A DNA stretch of 64,000 nucleotides from CAWJMN01 sp963844055. Lineage in GTDB: Bacteria; Planctomycetota; Planctomycetia; Pirellulales; Pirellulaceae. The DNA is taken from contig CAWJMN010000002.1 of NCBI GenBank assembly GCA_963844055.1, forward strand, positions 1,426,001 through 1,490,000, written 5' to 3'. Within the stretch, counting starts at the first letter, position 1; each line of letters opens with the position of its first letter. The notes under the pieces are model-generated. The model saw only the letters and a list, made by a program, of their open reading frames with translations. It had not been told where the DNA came from and did not search any database. Positions 15,512 to 25,348 of this stretch are shown one piece after another. The translations under genes and the position numbers were made by a program.

Positions 15512-17857
15512 ATGCCTCTGTTTGATCCTCGCCGAGCCGGTTTGACCGAGCCGCAACTTGCGGCAGTAGAACATATCGATGGCCCGCTACTCATTTTGGC
15601 AGGCCCAGGTAGCGGCAAGACGCGCGTCGTCACCCATCGCATTGCGAATTTGCTCGCGCATGGAATTCCTGCTTGGCAAATTCTTGCGCTGACGTTCACC
15701 AACAAAGCAGCCGACGAGATGAAAGCTCGCGTCGCGAAACTTGCGCCGGATTCGCCGGTCTGGATGGGAACGTTCCACGGTTTTTGCGCCCGTACGCTGC
15801 GACAACATGCCAGCTTGGTTGGCCTTAGCGAGAACTACACGATCTTTGATATGGGAGACGCCGAGAAGCTGCTGAAGCTGGCGATCGAAGACGAAGGGAT
15901 CGAGATGACGCACGCTTCGCCGGGGGCGATTGCGCAGGCGATTAGCTGGGCCAAGAATCAATTGCTAACGCCGGATCAATACGCCCAAAGCACGAAGGTA
16001 GGTAACGTTTTGGCCGGCGTGGTCGAGCGAATCTATCCTGCGTATCAGCGGCGGATGTTGCAAGCCAACGCGGTGGACTTTGACGACCTGCTAATGCATG
16101 TGGCGATCCTGCTAAAAGAGAATCCGACCGTGCGGGCCGGTCTTGACCAGCGGTATCGATACATCTTGGTGGATGAATACCAAGATACGAACTTGGCCCA
16201 GTATGCCATTGTGCGGGCGCTGTCCTGCAACTATCCCAACTTGGCCGTAACGGGAGACCCCGATCAATCGATCTATGGATGGCGCGGCGCCACGCTCAGC
16301 AATATCCTGGAGTTTGAAAAGGACTTTCCGAATGTTCGCGTGGTCCGGCTGGAGCAAAACTATCGCAGCACGAAAAGCATTTTGCGTGTGGCCGACCAAC
16401 TGATCTCTTACAACGTACGTCGCAAACAAAAGAAACTGTTTACCGACAATGCCGAGGGAAAGCCGGTTCGCCTTTGTGCCTATCCGAGTCAGCGGGATGA
16501 AGCGGATGATATTGCCTCGCAAATTGCACTGGGCATTGCGCACGACAACCGCCGGCCGCGCGACTTTGCCATCTTCTATCGGACCAATGCCCTCTCGCGA
16601 CAACTAGAACATTCGCTGCGCGAACATGCGGTGCCGTACCAGATCGTCAATGGCGTCGAATTCTATCAGCGGAAAGAGATCAAAGATGTGATGGCCTATC
16701 TACATCTGATCAACAACCCGCAAAACGACGTAGCTTTCTTGCGGGTGATCAACACACCGGCGCGCGGCATCGGCAAGACCAGCCTCAATCGCTTGCAAGA
16801 GCATGCTGGGGTTCGGCGGTTGCCGCTTCTCGGCGCTGCACGCGAAGCCGGGATGATCCGAACGCTGCCGAAGAAGGCGGCGGTCAGTCTGGCAAAGTTT
16901 GTAGCATTGATGGATCGCCTGGGAGAAGTGGCAACGGCACATGTGGAAGAGATTGTCGGCCGCGTCCTTTCCGAAACGGGCTATCGCGACTCTTTAGTGG
17001 CCAGCAATACCGAAGAAGATCACGAGCGCCTCGCCAATATTGAAGAACTGCTCACGGCAGCTCGCGAGTTTGACATTCGCAATCCAACGGATGGTGGCCT
17101 CGAAAAGTATCTGGAACAAGCGTCGCTCATTTCGGATACGGACGCCTTTGAGGGGGATCGCGACCAAGTGACGCTGATGACGATGCATGCGGCCAAGGGA
17201 CTGGAATTTCCTGTCGTGTTTATCGTCGCTTGCGAGCAAGGGATCTTGCCGCACGAGCGTTCGCTTCGTGAAGAAGACAAGATGGAAGAGGAGCGACGAC
17301 TGCTGTTCGTTGGCCTGACACGGGCCGAGCAAGAACTGCAACTTTCGTATGCCCATTACCGGATGTTTCGTGGCACCAATGCGCCAACCATCCCTAGCTC
17401 GTTCCTGATGGAGCTGCCGCGGGATGAGATGCAGGTGAACGACAGCTTTACGGGACGCGTTCCGGGCATTGAATGGGAAGAATCGCAGCTAACCGACCAT
17501 GATTTTGCCGATGATGAGTTGGCAGGCGACGACAGCGCGGAAGAGGGCTCGATCGATTTTGACGTGGATGAGTTTTCGCAAGTTGAGCCGGTGAAGGAAG
17601 TGGTCAAAAAGCCCCCTTCCCTGGTCAGCGGGATGCAGACGGCCGCCGAGATGCTCGACGCGGGTTCACGCCCCCGTACGCCGCCAAGCAAATTCAAACT
17701 GGGCATGATCGTCAATCATCCCGAATATGGTTCAGGCAAAATCATCTCCCTTTCCGGCGAAGGGGTCAAACGTGTCGCCCATGTGCAGTTTTTTGACGAC
17801 GAAGTGCAGCGGAAGTTTCGCCTGCAGTTCTCTCCGCTAGAGATCGACGACGAATAG
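15512..17857 (+). CDS. pcrA: ATP-dependent DNA helicase PcrA/UvrD (Rep family)
   Basis: 781 residues from ATG 15512; the upstream in-frame TTG/GTG extension is not conserved-looking. The superfamily 1A motifs are in order: Q-motif LTEPQLAAV (11-19), Walker A AGPGSGKT (30-37), FTNKAADEMK, DEYQDTN (Walker B, II), GDPDQSIYGWRGA (III), VRLEQNYRST (IV), LMTMHAAKGLEFPVVF (V) and LLFVGLTRA (VI). The acidic linker at about 660-710 and the C-terminal GxIVNHPEYGSGKI...VQFF domain are those of PcrA. It unwinds DNA 3' to 5' in repair, replication restart and recombinase removal. UvrD and PcrA differ little; the symbol is the closest fit. Confidence 0.95.
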   Translation: MPLFDPRRAGLTEPQLAAVEHIDGPLLILAGPGSGKTRVVTHRIANLLAHGIPAWQILALTFTNKAADEMKARVAKLAPDSPVWMGTFHGFCARTLRQHASLVGLSENYTIFDMGDAEKLLKLAIEDEGIEMTHASPGAIAQAISWAKNQLLTPDQYAQSTKVGNVLAGVVERIYPAYQRRMLQANAVDFDDLLMHVAILLKENPTVRAGLDQRYRYILVDEYQDTNLAQYAIVRALSCNYPNLAVTGDPDQSIYGWRGATLSNILEFEKDFPNVRVVRLEQNYRSTKSILRVADQLISYNVRRKQKKLFTDNAEGKPVRLCAYPSQRDEADDIASQIALGIAHDNRRPRDFAIFYRTNALSRQLEHSLREHAVPYQIVNGVEFYQRKEIKDVMAYLHLINNPQNDVAFLRVINTPARGIGKTSLNRLQEHAGVRRLPLLGAAREAGMIRTLPKKAAVSLAKFVALMDRLGEVATAHVEEIVGRVLSETGYRDSLVASNTEEDHERLANIEELLTAAREFDIRNPTDGGLEKYLEQASLISDTDAFEGDRDQVTLMTMHAAKGLEFPVVFIVACEQGILPHERSLREEDKMEEERRLLFVGLTRAEQELQLSYAHYRMFRGTNAPTIPSSFLMELPRDEMQVNDSFTGRVPGIEWEESQLTDHDFADDELAGDDSAEEGSIDFDVDEFSQVEPVKEVVKKPPSLVSGMQTAAEMLDAGSRPRTPPSKFKLGMIVNHPEYGSGKIISLSGEGVKRVAHVQFFDDEVQRKFRLQFSPLEIDDE

Positions 17858-17904
17858 CAGCGGCAGGTTTAGGGCCAGCTGTCGGCAATCAATGGCCCTA
17901 AAAA

Positions 17905-19260
17905 CTAGACCAGCTCTGCAATCGGCTTGCCAGTGCAAAGCGAGATCGGACGGCCAAAGGCATCGCTCACTTGCTGATGTGGGTCAATCCCTAGATAGCG
18001 ATAGATGGTGGCCAGCATGTCGTGCGGATCGAGTGGCCGTTCGCTGGGACGAGCGCCGTGATGGTCGGTCGCGCCGATGATTTGGCCGGTGCGAATTCCA
18101 CCGCCAGAGAGCAAGATCGACATCGCGCCAGGCCAATGGTCGCGGCCGATTTTGCCATCCTTGTTTTCTATGCGTGGCGTCCGGCCGAACTCCCCCGTCA
18201 CGATCAGCAGCACACGCTTGTCGAGGCCGCGGTCGTAAAGGTCTTGAATCAGTGTCGAGACAATTTGATCGTACTTGGGAAGGCGGGCGAGCATGGCCAT
18301 CCGCATATCCCAATTCACCGCGTGATCGTCCCAGTCGTAGGCGGTCGTACCGGGGCCGCTGCCAGGGGCACGCACGGTAACAAACGAAACGCCGGCTTCG
18401 ACCAAACGGCGAGCAGTGAGGACTTCTTGGCCGTAACCATCGCCGTACTTTTCACGTAGTTTGGGATCTTCCTGCGAAAGATCAAACGCGGCCTGCGCCT
18501 TGCCGGTGGTGAGGATATCAACGGCACGACGGTTGAACTCATCAGTGACATTCATCACGCCGGAGGCATCGACATCGCGGCGGAGACGGTCAAAGTTCTT
18601 GGCCAGTTCGCGGCGGTCGCAGAGGCGATTGGTTTCAATGGCGAGGCTGGCATCGCGAAGGCTGCCATTGATGATCGGCACACGGTAGGCGCTGCTCCAG
18701 TACCCTTCGGAAATGCCGGCGGCATAATCGGGGCCGTTGGCAATCACACCACCGACGGAGAGGGCAGGTGGAAGACCGGGCTTTCGATTTTGCATCATCC
18801 GGTTGATGACAGCGCCGACCTGGGGCGAGTGCGATTCGTACTGGGTACCGGCCTTGAGCTTCCCATAGCCAGAAAGGAAGCGGCGATGACCTGCGAAGTG
18901 GTCCGCCTCATCGTGGCAGACCGAGCGGAGGAGCGTGAATTTGTCGGCAACTTGGGCGTGTTTGGGAAGGTGCTCGCATACTTCGATGCCGGGGACATTC
19001 GTCTTGATCGGCATGAACGGGCCTCGAATATCGGTCGAGGCATTGGGCTTCATGTCGTAGGTTTCCAGATGGCTGGGACCGCCATGCACAAACAGCATGA
19101 TGATCGCGCGATCTTGGACGGGGGCAGCGGCCGCTTGGGCCTGGGCACGAAAGAGTTGTGCCAGCGTGAGTCCGCCGAGACCTAAAAAACCTGCTCGCAA
19201 GCAATGCCGACGCGACAGCGGATGCGGCGTAGACTGAAAGGGAGTGGAGGGAGTTGGCAT
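17905..19260 (-). CDS. DUF1501 protein, Tat-exported
   Basis: 451 residues. The twin-arginine leader is SRRHCLRAGFLGLGGLTLAQLF at about 16-37. The DUF1501 fold (alkaline phosphatase/sulfatase superfamily) shows MLFVHGGPSHLETYDMKP near the start, TGEFGRTPRI as metal-binding region, and a C-terminal GxxxHHGARP...DMLATIYRYLGI. Function is not established for the family; similarity to the sulfatase fold suggests phosphoryl or sulfuryl ester hydrolysis. Unlike the other three here, this one has no PSD1 partner beside it; its neighbour is the helicase (convergent). Confidence 0.9.
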   Translation of the reverse strand: MPTPSTPFQSTPHPLSRRHCLRAGFLGLGGLTLAQLFRAQAQAAAAPVQDRAIIMLFVHGGPSHLETYDMKPNASTDIRGPFMPIKTNVPGIEVCEHLPKHAQVADKFTLLRSVCHDEADHFAGHRRFLSGYGKLKAGTQYESHSPQVGAVINRMMQNRKPGLPPALSVGGVIANGPDYAAGISEGYWSSAYRVPIINGSLRDASLAIETNRLCDRRELAKNFDRLRRDVDASGVMNVTDEFNRRAVDILTTGKAQAAFDLSQEDPKLREKYGDGYGQEVLTARRLVEAGVSFVTVRAPGSGPGTTAYDWDDHAVNWDMRMAMLARLPKYDQIVSTLIQDLYDRGLDKRVLLIVTGEFGRTPRIENKDGKIGRDHWPGAMSILLSGGGIRTGQIIGATDHHGARPSERPLDPHDMLATIYRYLGIDPHQQVSDAFGRPISLCTGKPIAELV

Positions 19261-19498
19261 GGGGCTAGCTCTTGGGATGAGCAGGATTCAATTGCAATTC
19301 GGGCTGGATCATCCTCGTTGTTTCAAACGGTATCGTACTGTTTCTGACGCTGAATTGCGAACTTTTTCCAATTGATGGCAATTTCGCTTCAAACGGACCA
19401 TCCAAGTGATTGAACTGGTACTTATTTATGCCTAGCATGCATCTCCCTAGGGATGCAATGACTTGCCGAAACGAGAATCCACTTCAGGGTCTTACGAG

Positions 19499-20218
19499 AT
19501 GTCTTCGATTGAATGTCCCAACTGCAAAACCCATTACAAATTTAGGCCAGAGTTTGCAGGAAAGTCAGCTCGATGCGAGAAGTGTTCGCATGAATTTTCG
19601 TTTGCCAGCCAAACAGCAACGGAACCTGCCGCGACTAACACAGCAGCTCCTGTAGAGTCTAAGCCCCTCCAAGATGTGCAAATAGATTCCAGCTTTCCCA
19701 TCAACCATGTTCCGTCGCAGTTCGGTGAGGTAGTCCGGCAGTGGCCCTATCACCAACCGCTTAGGAGCACGCTCGGCATTTCTGCGGCTTGCCTCTTCGT
19801 TTCCATACTCTTTGCTATTGGGATATTCGATGGGACATTCACTGATTGGTACCTCAGCGGCATACCTTTACTATATGTCATGTATGTGTTTACACCCATC
19901 CTCGCCTTTGCAGGAATCATGTTTGCGAATATAGCCTGGACTAGTTATCGCAAGCCGCGCGTGATCGCCGTAACAAAGATTGGGGTTTATATGCCCATGG
20001 CGCAGCTATCGTGGAGGATGATGTTCATACCATTCAACTCGGCCGTCCGATGGCGTCGCACAAAAATTGAATTCGAAAATGCCGTCAGCCAGGAAGCCTT
20101 TGAGGCCAAGAGCGTCAAGGAAGAGTGGTCGGTTTCAAGTGCCACCTTTCCGAGCAAAGAAGAATTTGAAGTCTTCGTGACGATGGTCAAGCAAGGAGTT
20201 AAAGGGGAATTGGCTTAG
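19499..20218 (+). CDS. Membrane protein with N-terminal MJ0042-type zinc finger
   Basis: 240 residues from ATG 19499 (a TTG at 19463 is less likely). Residues 5-33 form a zinc ribbon: CPNCKTHYKF...CEKCSHEF, the MJ0042 pattern. Two membrane spans lie about 90-112 (ISAACLFVSILFAIGIF) and 122-150 (LLYVMYVFTPILAFAGIMFAN). The soluble C-terminal part ends in a helix. Such proteins are widespread in planctomycetes and uncharacterised. It probably forms an operon with the next gene, 20 bases away. Confidence 0.7.
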   Translation: MSSIECPNCKTHYKFRPEFAGKSARCEKCSHEFSFASQTATEPAATNTAAPVESKPLQDVQIDSSFPINHVPSQFGEVVRQWPYHQPLRSTLGISAACLFVSILFAIGIFDGTFTDWYLSGIPLLYVMYVFTPILAFAGIMFANIAWTSYRKPRVIAVTKIGVYMPMAQLSWRMMFIPFNSAVRWRRTKIEFENAVSQEAFEAKSVKEEWSVSSATFPSKEEFEVFVTMVKQGVKGELA

Positions 20219-20238
20219 ACAGTTTGCATGAAGGGCCT

Positions 20239-20709
20239 ATGCCGGTGCAAAACATTCTAAATCGACCGCAGGTGGCTGTGGCTGCGGTGCTGCTAGTGCT
20301 TAGCGGAACCGTTGCGGGAATGATCCTCGCAGGTCGAGCTGGCGATGAAAAGCAATTTCTGTGCTTCGTGAAGTTTGCGACGGTGAAAGAGGGGTGTTTA
20401 TTCTTTCGGCCCACAGAAAGGGAAGCAGAGGGGGAGAACAAACCTCTCGTAGAGATTCGCTGCAAAACTCGGCAAGAAGCATTTTTGCTCAATGCGATCC
20501 TCTTGGAATCACAATCCTCAAGTCCGGAGATGATTCCAAATGCCGCGGATCAAAGATTCGCTCTTCTTGGCAAGACAGAAATACAGCCGATGCGAATTGC
20601 CATTCGAACAACCATTGCCGGCAAAGATTCGTATGAGGTGCAGTATTACACGATTACGCGTGTGGAAATGCTTACCGAAGACACACAGGAAGGCGAGGGA
20701 GAACGGTAA
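20239..20709 (+). CDS. Membrane-anchored hypothetical protein
   Basis: 156 residues from ATG 20239 with GAAGGG upstream. A single N-terminal membrane anchor (VAVAAVLLVLSGTVAGMILA, about 12-31) is followed by a soluble strand-rich domain (about 40-150). No family is recognised. Its neighbour 20 bases upstream is also membrane-bound, so a shared membrane function is plausible. The end is highly charged (TEDTQEGEGER). Confidence 0.6.
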   Translation: MPVQNILNRPQVAVAAVLLVLSGTVAGMILAGRAGDEKQFLCFVKFATVKEGCLFFRPTEREAEGENKPLVEIRCKTRQEAFLLNAILLESQSSSPEMIPNAADQRFALLGKTEIQPMRIAIRTTIAGKDSYEVQYYTITRVEMLTEDTQEGEGER

Positions 20710-21039
20710 CCACGAAAGGCACGAAAATCACGAACGGGAGGCACGGGGGGGAGGAGTTGGTACACGGAAGGACACGGCCAGCAGAGAGTATCGGGGCGAG
20801 TGCGAAATGGAGAGCGCGACCTCCTACCGCTACGCGGCCCAGGTTCAAGAACGTGGGATACCCAATTGCTGGCCCAGATATTCGAACGGTCCGGGAAGAA
20901 GGCCAGGCATTTAGGCTTGTGGCTCTGAAAAGGCTTGATCGGGAAGGTAGCCGGTGCACCTACAAAAATGTGGGGTGCGTTTGCTAGAATGAGCGGTTCC
21001 TAAAAATCCAACCTTCCCCTCCCTATAAAGGCAACCACC
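20710..21039. other. Intergenic region with CACGAA-rich tract and dispersed repeat
   Basis: No gene. It begins with a stretch of short CACGAA-type units (20709-20747), then copy 2 of the dispersed repeat at 20818-20868. The CACGAA-rich tract begins right after the stop of the preceding gene. The promoter of the quinone oxidoreductase gene should be in the last 100 bases. Confidence 0.5.
20818..20868. repeat. Dispersed repeat, copy 2
   Basis: Matches 13362-13412 over about 51 bp with about five differences. Its core hairpin CCCAGGTTC/GAACGTGGG has one mismatch compared with the perfect copy. It is in the same orientation as copy 1. Confidence 0.65.
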
Positions 21040-22047
21040 ATGTCGGAACCGACGATGAAGGCAGCGTATATTCTGCAAACGGGCCCCGCAGAGAATATCA
21101 CGTACGGCGATCTGCCTCGGCCGAAGGTTGGTCCGGACCAAGTACTGGTAAAAATGGGGGCGGTCTCGGTCAACCCGATTGATACCTATTTGCGCAACGG
21201 GGCGAACTATTGGGAACTTCCCAAGCCGTTTGTGATCGGAAGCGATATCGCCGGGACGGTGGTGGAAGTGGGCTCGGCCGTCAAGCGGTTCAAAGTCGGG
21301 GATCGGGTTTGGGGCTCCAATCAAGGACTCCTCGGACGCCAAGGGGTGTTTGCCGAATACAGCGCGATCAGCGAATACTGGCTCTACCCTTCGCCTGCCG
21401 ATGTCAAGGATGAAGATTTGGCGGCCTGTGCACTGGTCGGTGTTACGGCACACCTCGGACTGTTTCGCGAAGCCAAGCTCAAGGCGGGCGAGACGGTCTT
21501 TGTGAACGGCGGCACCGGGGGCGTGGGCTCGATGGTGGTGCAGATGGCCAAGGCGGCGGGAGCGCGCGTGATTGCCACCGGCGGAAGTGACGAGAAGGTC
21601 GCAGCACTTAAGACGCTGGGGGTGGACCTGGCGCTCAACTATAAGACGGCTGACATCGCCGCTGCGGTGAAAGAGTTTGCGCCCCATGGTGTAAACGTCT
21701 ACTGGGAGACGGTGCGCGAACCGGACTTTGACAAGATTGTCGCCCTGATGGCAGAACGTGGCCGTGTGGTATTGATGGCGGGACGTGATGCACGGCCAGC
21801 GTTTCCTGTGGGGCCATTCTATGTGAAGGGATGTTCGCTGCTGGGCTTTGTGATGTTCAAAGGGACGGCCGACGAGCTGCGCGCCTGCGGAACTGACATT
21901 GCCAAGTGGCTGAGCGAAAAGAAGATCAAGGCCAACATCTCGCAGCGGTTCACGCTGTCGCAAGCGGCCGAGGCGCACAAGCTGCAAGAGCAGAACACCT
22001 TGCAAAAAGCAGGTTCGCTGGCAGGCAAGATCGTTTTGACGCCGTAG
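21040..22047 (+). CDS. NADPH:quinone oxidoreductase-like MDR enzyme
   Basis: 335 residues. The N-terminal GroES-like domain (about 1-130) shows VSVNPIDTYLR and GSDIAGTVVEVG; the Rossmann domain carries the NADPH motif GGTGGVGSMVVQMAKAAGA at about 157. No structural or catalytic zinc cysteines are present, so it belongs with zinc-free quinone or enone reductases of the medium-chain dehydrogenase superfamily. It probably reduces quinones or alpha,beta-unsaturated carbonyls in the cytoplasm. Start ATG 21040 fits the family N-terminus (MKAAYILQTGP). Next gene follows after about 30 bases. Confidence 0.9.
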   Translation: MSEPTMKAAYILQTGPAENITYGDLPRPKVGPDQVLVKMGAVSVNPIDTYLRNGANYWELPKPFVIGSDIAGTVVEVGSAVKRFKVGDRVWGSNQGLLGRQGVFAEYSAISEYWLYPSPADVKDEDLAACALVGVTAHLGLFREAKLKAGETVFVNGGTGGVGSMVVQMAKAAGARVIATGGSDEKVAALKTLGVDLALNYKTADIAAAVKEFAPHGVNVYWETVREPDFDKIVALMAERGRVVLMAGRDARPAFPVGPFYVKGCSLLGFVMFKGTADELRACGTDIAKWLSEKKIKANISQRFTLSQAAEAHKLQEQNTLQKAGSLAGKIVLTP

Positions 22048-22080
22048 TTTTTCGTACGGCCTTTGCTAGAAAGTTTTGTC

Positions 22081-23610
22081 ATGCCCTTGCTGGTGGGAAC
22101 CTCGGACCAAGCGGATTTTGCAACCCTTGCGGATGCGCTGGCCGATGCAAAGAGCGGCGCTATCATCGAGCTCGAAGCGGGAACGTATTCGGAAGAGCTA
22201 TTGCTGACTTTTCCGGTGACGATTCGAGCTGCTAAAGAGCCGCTGCCCTTTTATGCGCAGCCCGCCCTTGCGCAGCACACGGGCCAGATGTATGCGTGTG
22301 TTATTTGGCAGGGAAAGCGCGCGCCGGCAGTACGGGTGAACCTCGACGCGGGCCGGCAAGAGGAGGATTCCGTTCCCACGGTGACGTTGCAAGGGATCGA
22401 ATTGCAAGCGGGCCGTGGCGTTAGCGCGATCGAAGTGCAGCAGGGGAACGTGCGGCTATCAGCGTGCGTGATTTCCTCCGCCAGCGAACGTAAAGCGGGC
22501 CAAGGAATTGCCGTGGGGCCGGCCAAAAAGGGAAAGGCTGGCTCTGCCACGGATGGTTTTGCGCGGGTGCATTTAGAAGGGTGTCTGGTTCGTGGCGAGT
22601 TCTCGTCGCCGGCCATCCTGCTGCAAAATGGCGCAGTCGCGAAGATGGAACGAGTCCATTTTTCCGATGCCAGCGGCGTGGCCGTCTCACTGAGCCGAAA
22701 CGCCAAGGGAGAACTGCTGGAATGCCAGTTTCAGCGGGTCGGCTCGGGAATTCATGCAGAAAGGCAGAGCGAAGTCTCGCTGAAGCTGTGCCAGTTTCGT
22801 GAGGTGAAACACTGGCCGGTGGAACTCGCCACGGAAAGTCGTGGCGAACTTGTCGGCTGCGACTTTTTCGATTGCCCGGCAGGAGCGGTGCACGCGCTGG
22901 GCAAAAGCCGGCTCACCCTGGATCGCTGTGAATTTGAAAGGCTTGGCGATACGGCCATCGTGCTCGACGGCGCTTTGCGAAGCATCCTTAATCGTGTGCG
23001 AGCGGAGCAGTGCAGTGCCCCCCTGCTCTCGCTGACCAGCGGGACCAATGCCAACTTGCAAAACTCGGTCCTGCGTGAAGGGAGCGATTGCTGCACCACC
23101 ACAAAAAATACTAACTGGCAACTTGCCGCGGACTGTCACCTGCTGTTGGAGAACAATCGCGGTTCCTCGATTACAGAATCGCCAACTAACAAATCCGCCA
23201 GTGATGGCAGCATTGTGGAATGCCCGTTTTGTTATGAGCGGATCGCTGTCACCGTGGGAAAAGCGGGATCGACCTGCCTGTGCCCTGCTTGCGGCTGGAC
23301 GTTTGCCAGTGACAAAAAGGGGAAGCTCGTTTCTACTTCGCCTCTGGAAGTTCGTTGCCAAGGAGAATTGTGCGAGCAGGTCTTTCCGGCAGCAGCGGCC
23401 GGCAGTGATCATTGCCCCGATTGCTTGACGCTATGCAGCTGGGATGACGCCGGCTACCCTACGCAGACTGGCTGTCCCGAATGCGATAGCAAAATTCCTT
23501 TGCCACGGTGGTCAGAAGGGGAGCTCTCTCAGTGGTGTGCTTGCCCGCAATGCAAGGGGCGCGTGCGCGTGGATCGCCAAGGAATGATCTTGGAGTTTGG
23601 CGAAGAGTAA
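22081..23610 (+). CDS. Parallel beta-helix protein with C-terminal zinc-ribbon array
   Basis: 509 residues from ATG 22081; the TTG at 22063 is less likely. Residues 1-375 are right-handed beta-helix repeats, beginning with a pectate-lyase-like opening (DFATLADALADAKSGAIIEL) and running through repeated short strands with Asn/Cys ladders. From about 380 the protein changes to a Cys-rich tail with CPFC, CLCPAC, CPDC, CPEC and CACPQC, enough for three zinc ribbons. No signal peptide is seen. The fusion of a beta-helix to multiple ribbons is unusual and suggests a scaffold or binding role rather than catalysis. It follows the oxidoreductase closely and may be in its operon. Confidence 0.75.
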   Translation: MPLLVGTSDQADFATLADALADAKSGAIIELEAGTYSEELLLTFPVTIRAAKEPLPFYAQPALAQHTGQMYACVIWQGKRAPAVRVNLDAGRQEEDSVPTVTLQGIELQAGRGVSAIEVQQGNVRLSACVISSASERKAGQGIAVGPAKKGKAGSATDGFARVHLEGCLVRGEFSSPAILLQNGAVAKMERVHFSDASGVAVSLSRNAKGELLECQFQRVGSGIHAERQSEVSLKLCQFREVKHWPVELATESRGELVGCDFFDCPAGAVHALGKSRLTLDRCEFERLGDTAIVLDGALRSILNRVRAEQCSAPLLSLTSGTNANLQNSVLREGSDCCTTTKNTNWQLAADCHLLLENNRGSSITESPTNKSASDGSIVECPFCYERIAVTVGKAGSTCLCPACGWTFASDKKGKLVSTSPLEVRCQGELCEQVFPAAAAGSDHCPDCLTLCSWDDAGYPTQTGCPECDSKIPLPRWSEGELSQWCACPQCKGRVRVDRQGMILEFGEE

Positions 23611-23642
23611 TCAACCGGCCCGACAAGCGCGATGGCAAACAG

Positions 23643-25100
23643 CTACTGCTTTTTGGCCAGCTTTTTCACCTGCAGGGACAACGTGTCCATCAAGATCGGT
23701 GCCGCTTCGGGGCCGCAGCTGTTGATTTCCCCGTATTGGCGTTCTTGACGGCCATACGCGTAAGGAGGTTCAGCATCCCATTGCGACTTGGGAATGATGT
23801 AGCCCACCTCATCATTGGCAAGGCCGATCATCATCCACTTTTTGCCTTGTAGCAGGCCTTCAATAGTGGGTTCCAGCGGTGCACCTTGAAAGTCGGCGTT
23901 TTTGTCTTGGGGTAGCTGGAACTTTCCATAGACCAGCTCGGGGTAAAGTTCGCCAGGGATGCAGGCCAGGCAGAACTCGCCCAACTGAATGCAGGCGACT
24001 TCGGTGGGAACCGAAGAAGGGACCTCGATCATTTCCATGGTGATTGGCTCGCCCCGCTTGGTGTGGTCGCCCGTCCAGACGTAGGCCTGTCGCTTGAGCA
24101 CTCCCGCCACACGGGCGGCACGGTAGAGCACATTCTTGACCGGCAGATAAACCTCTTGCGAGGCGATGGCAAACGGAGCCAGCGAAAGTGGCTGCGCACT
24201 TTCAATCGCTTTGTTCGCCAGGAGGGCGACCTCATGCCCGTATGCTTCGCTGTAGGCGTAGTCCCCTTCCTTCAAAACGGTGCCGTCAGCGGCTTTGATT
24301 CGATCACCACGAGGAGGAGCTAGTAGTCCTCCGATTGCACCGCTAAACAGGACGACCGGGCATTGATGCGTTTTGGCCAGTTCGTTGACGGTCGTCGAGA
24401 CAAAGTCGGCGGTAACCAGCGTGTTGCGTGAGCCCAGAGCCTCAGGATGACAGTTCCACTGCACAATCAGGCCGACGTTCTTTTCCGGCGAGCCGTTTAC
24501 GGCCACCGATGACAAACGAATGACACGCAAGACGCCGTCCTTCACTTGGGGCTGACGCGAATCGTTGAGCAGGGTTTCGTCTTCGGCCGTTCCAAAGCGA
24601 GCGGAGACCGGTTGCAACTTGGCGACCGCCTCTTTCACTCCTTTGACAACCTGATTGACGACGAGATCGATATAGTTATCGTCAACACCGCGCGAGAAAG
24701 GGCCACGCCCCCAAATGCCGATCACATCGGGCCCTTCGTGATTGTGCGTACTGGCGACCATCACATAGGTAAGTTCTGGCAGCTTGGTCCGAATCCGCAG
24801 GACCTCATCGTATTGCAGGCCGATCAGATCAACGCTTACCAGAGCGATGGTTTTATCGCCTTCACGCAGGACAGCGACCCGCGCCATCAAGGGATCATGG
24901 ACGCCGGTTGCACGCCGCCCCATCCCATAGCCCGCCAGCCAAACCGGCTTTTTCGCCTTGGTATCCGGGGTGATATCTTGATCCGAAAAACCAGCCTCGA
25001 GGGCTTGCGCCATACGGCATGGCAGATTTACCGCAAGAGCTACTCCCAAAATCGCGGCACACCAGCGAACAAGTACCTGTTTTCCGAACTGCTGAAACAT
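23643..25100 (-). CDS. Neutral/alkaline non-lysosomal ceramidase-like exported protein
   Basis: 485 residues with a signal peptide (about 8-35). The N-terminal region matches the neutral ceramidase family: AGFSDQDITPD, then VDLIGL, and the zinc-site segment ASTHNHEGPDVIG at about 115. Bacterial short forms with only this domain are common in planctomycetes and have no proven substrate. Later conserved stretches include QWNCHPEALGS and FVSTTVNEL. It would act outside the cytoplasm on amide or ester bonds of lipids or related molecules. Start ATG 25100 follows AGGG at about 11 bases. Confidence 0.8.
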   Translation of the reverse strand: MFQQFGKQVLVRWCAAILGVALAVNLPCRMAQALEAGFSDQDITPDTKAKKPVWLAGYGMGRRATGVHDPLMARVAVLREGDKTIALVSVDLIGLQYDEVLRIRTKLPELTYVMVASTHNHEGPDVIGIWGRGPFSRGVDDNYIDLVVNQVVKGVKEAVAKLQPVSARFGTAEDETLLNDSRQPQVKDGVLRVIRLSSVAVNGSPEKNVGLIVQWNCHPEALGSRNTLVTADFVSTTVNELAKTHQCPVVLFSGAIGGLLAPPRGDRIKAADGTVLKEGDYAYSEAYGHEVALLANKAIESAQPLSLAPFAIASQEVYLPVKNVLYRAARVAGVLKRQAYVWTGDHTKRGEPITMEMIEVPSSVPTEVACIQLGEFCLACIPGELYPELVYGKFQLPQDKNADFQGAPLEPTIEGLLQGKKWMMIGLANDEVGYIIPKSQWDAEPPYAYGRQERQYGEINSCGPEAAPILMDTLSLQVKKLAKKQ

Positions 25101-25348
25101 GCGAAGGATTTCCCTAAAGCTTTTTCAAACCCGGAGATCGAAGCAACAACCCTTGCGTCTTACTCCACCGTCCGTGTAGCAATACCCGCGAATCGACGAT
25201 TCGGTTTGCAATATTTTTGACAAGTAGCAAACAGAAACAATCGCCACGCCTTCGTGGTTACCGTAGGGGATGCTTACAAGATAGTGAGCCGCAGAATCTG
25301 TGCGCTTTTATGTTGTCGCCGAGCGGCCCCTTTATCCTACCATCTTTT

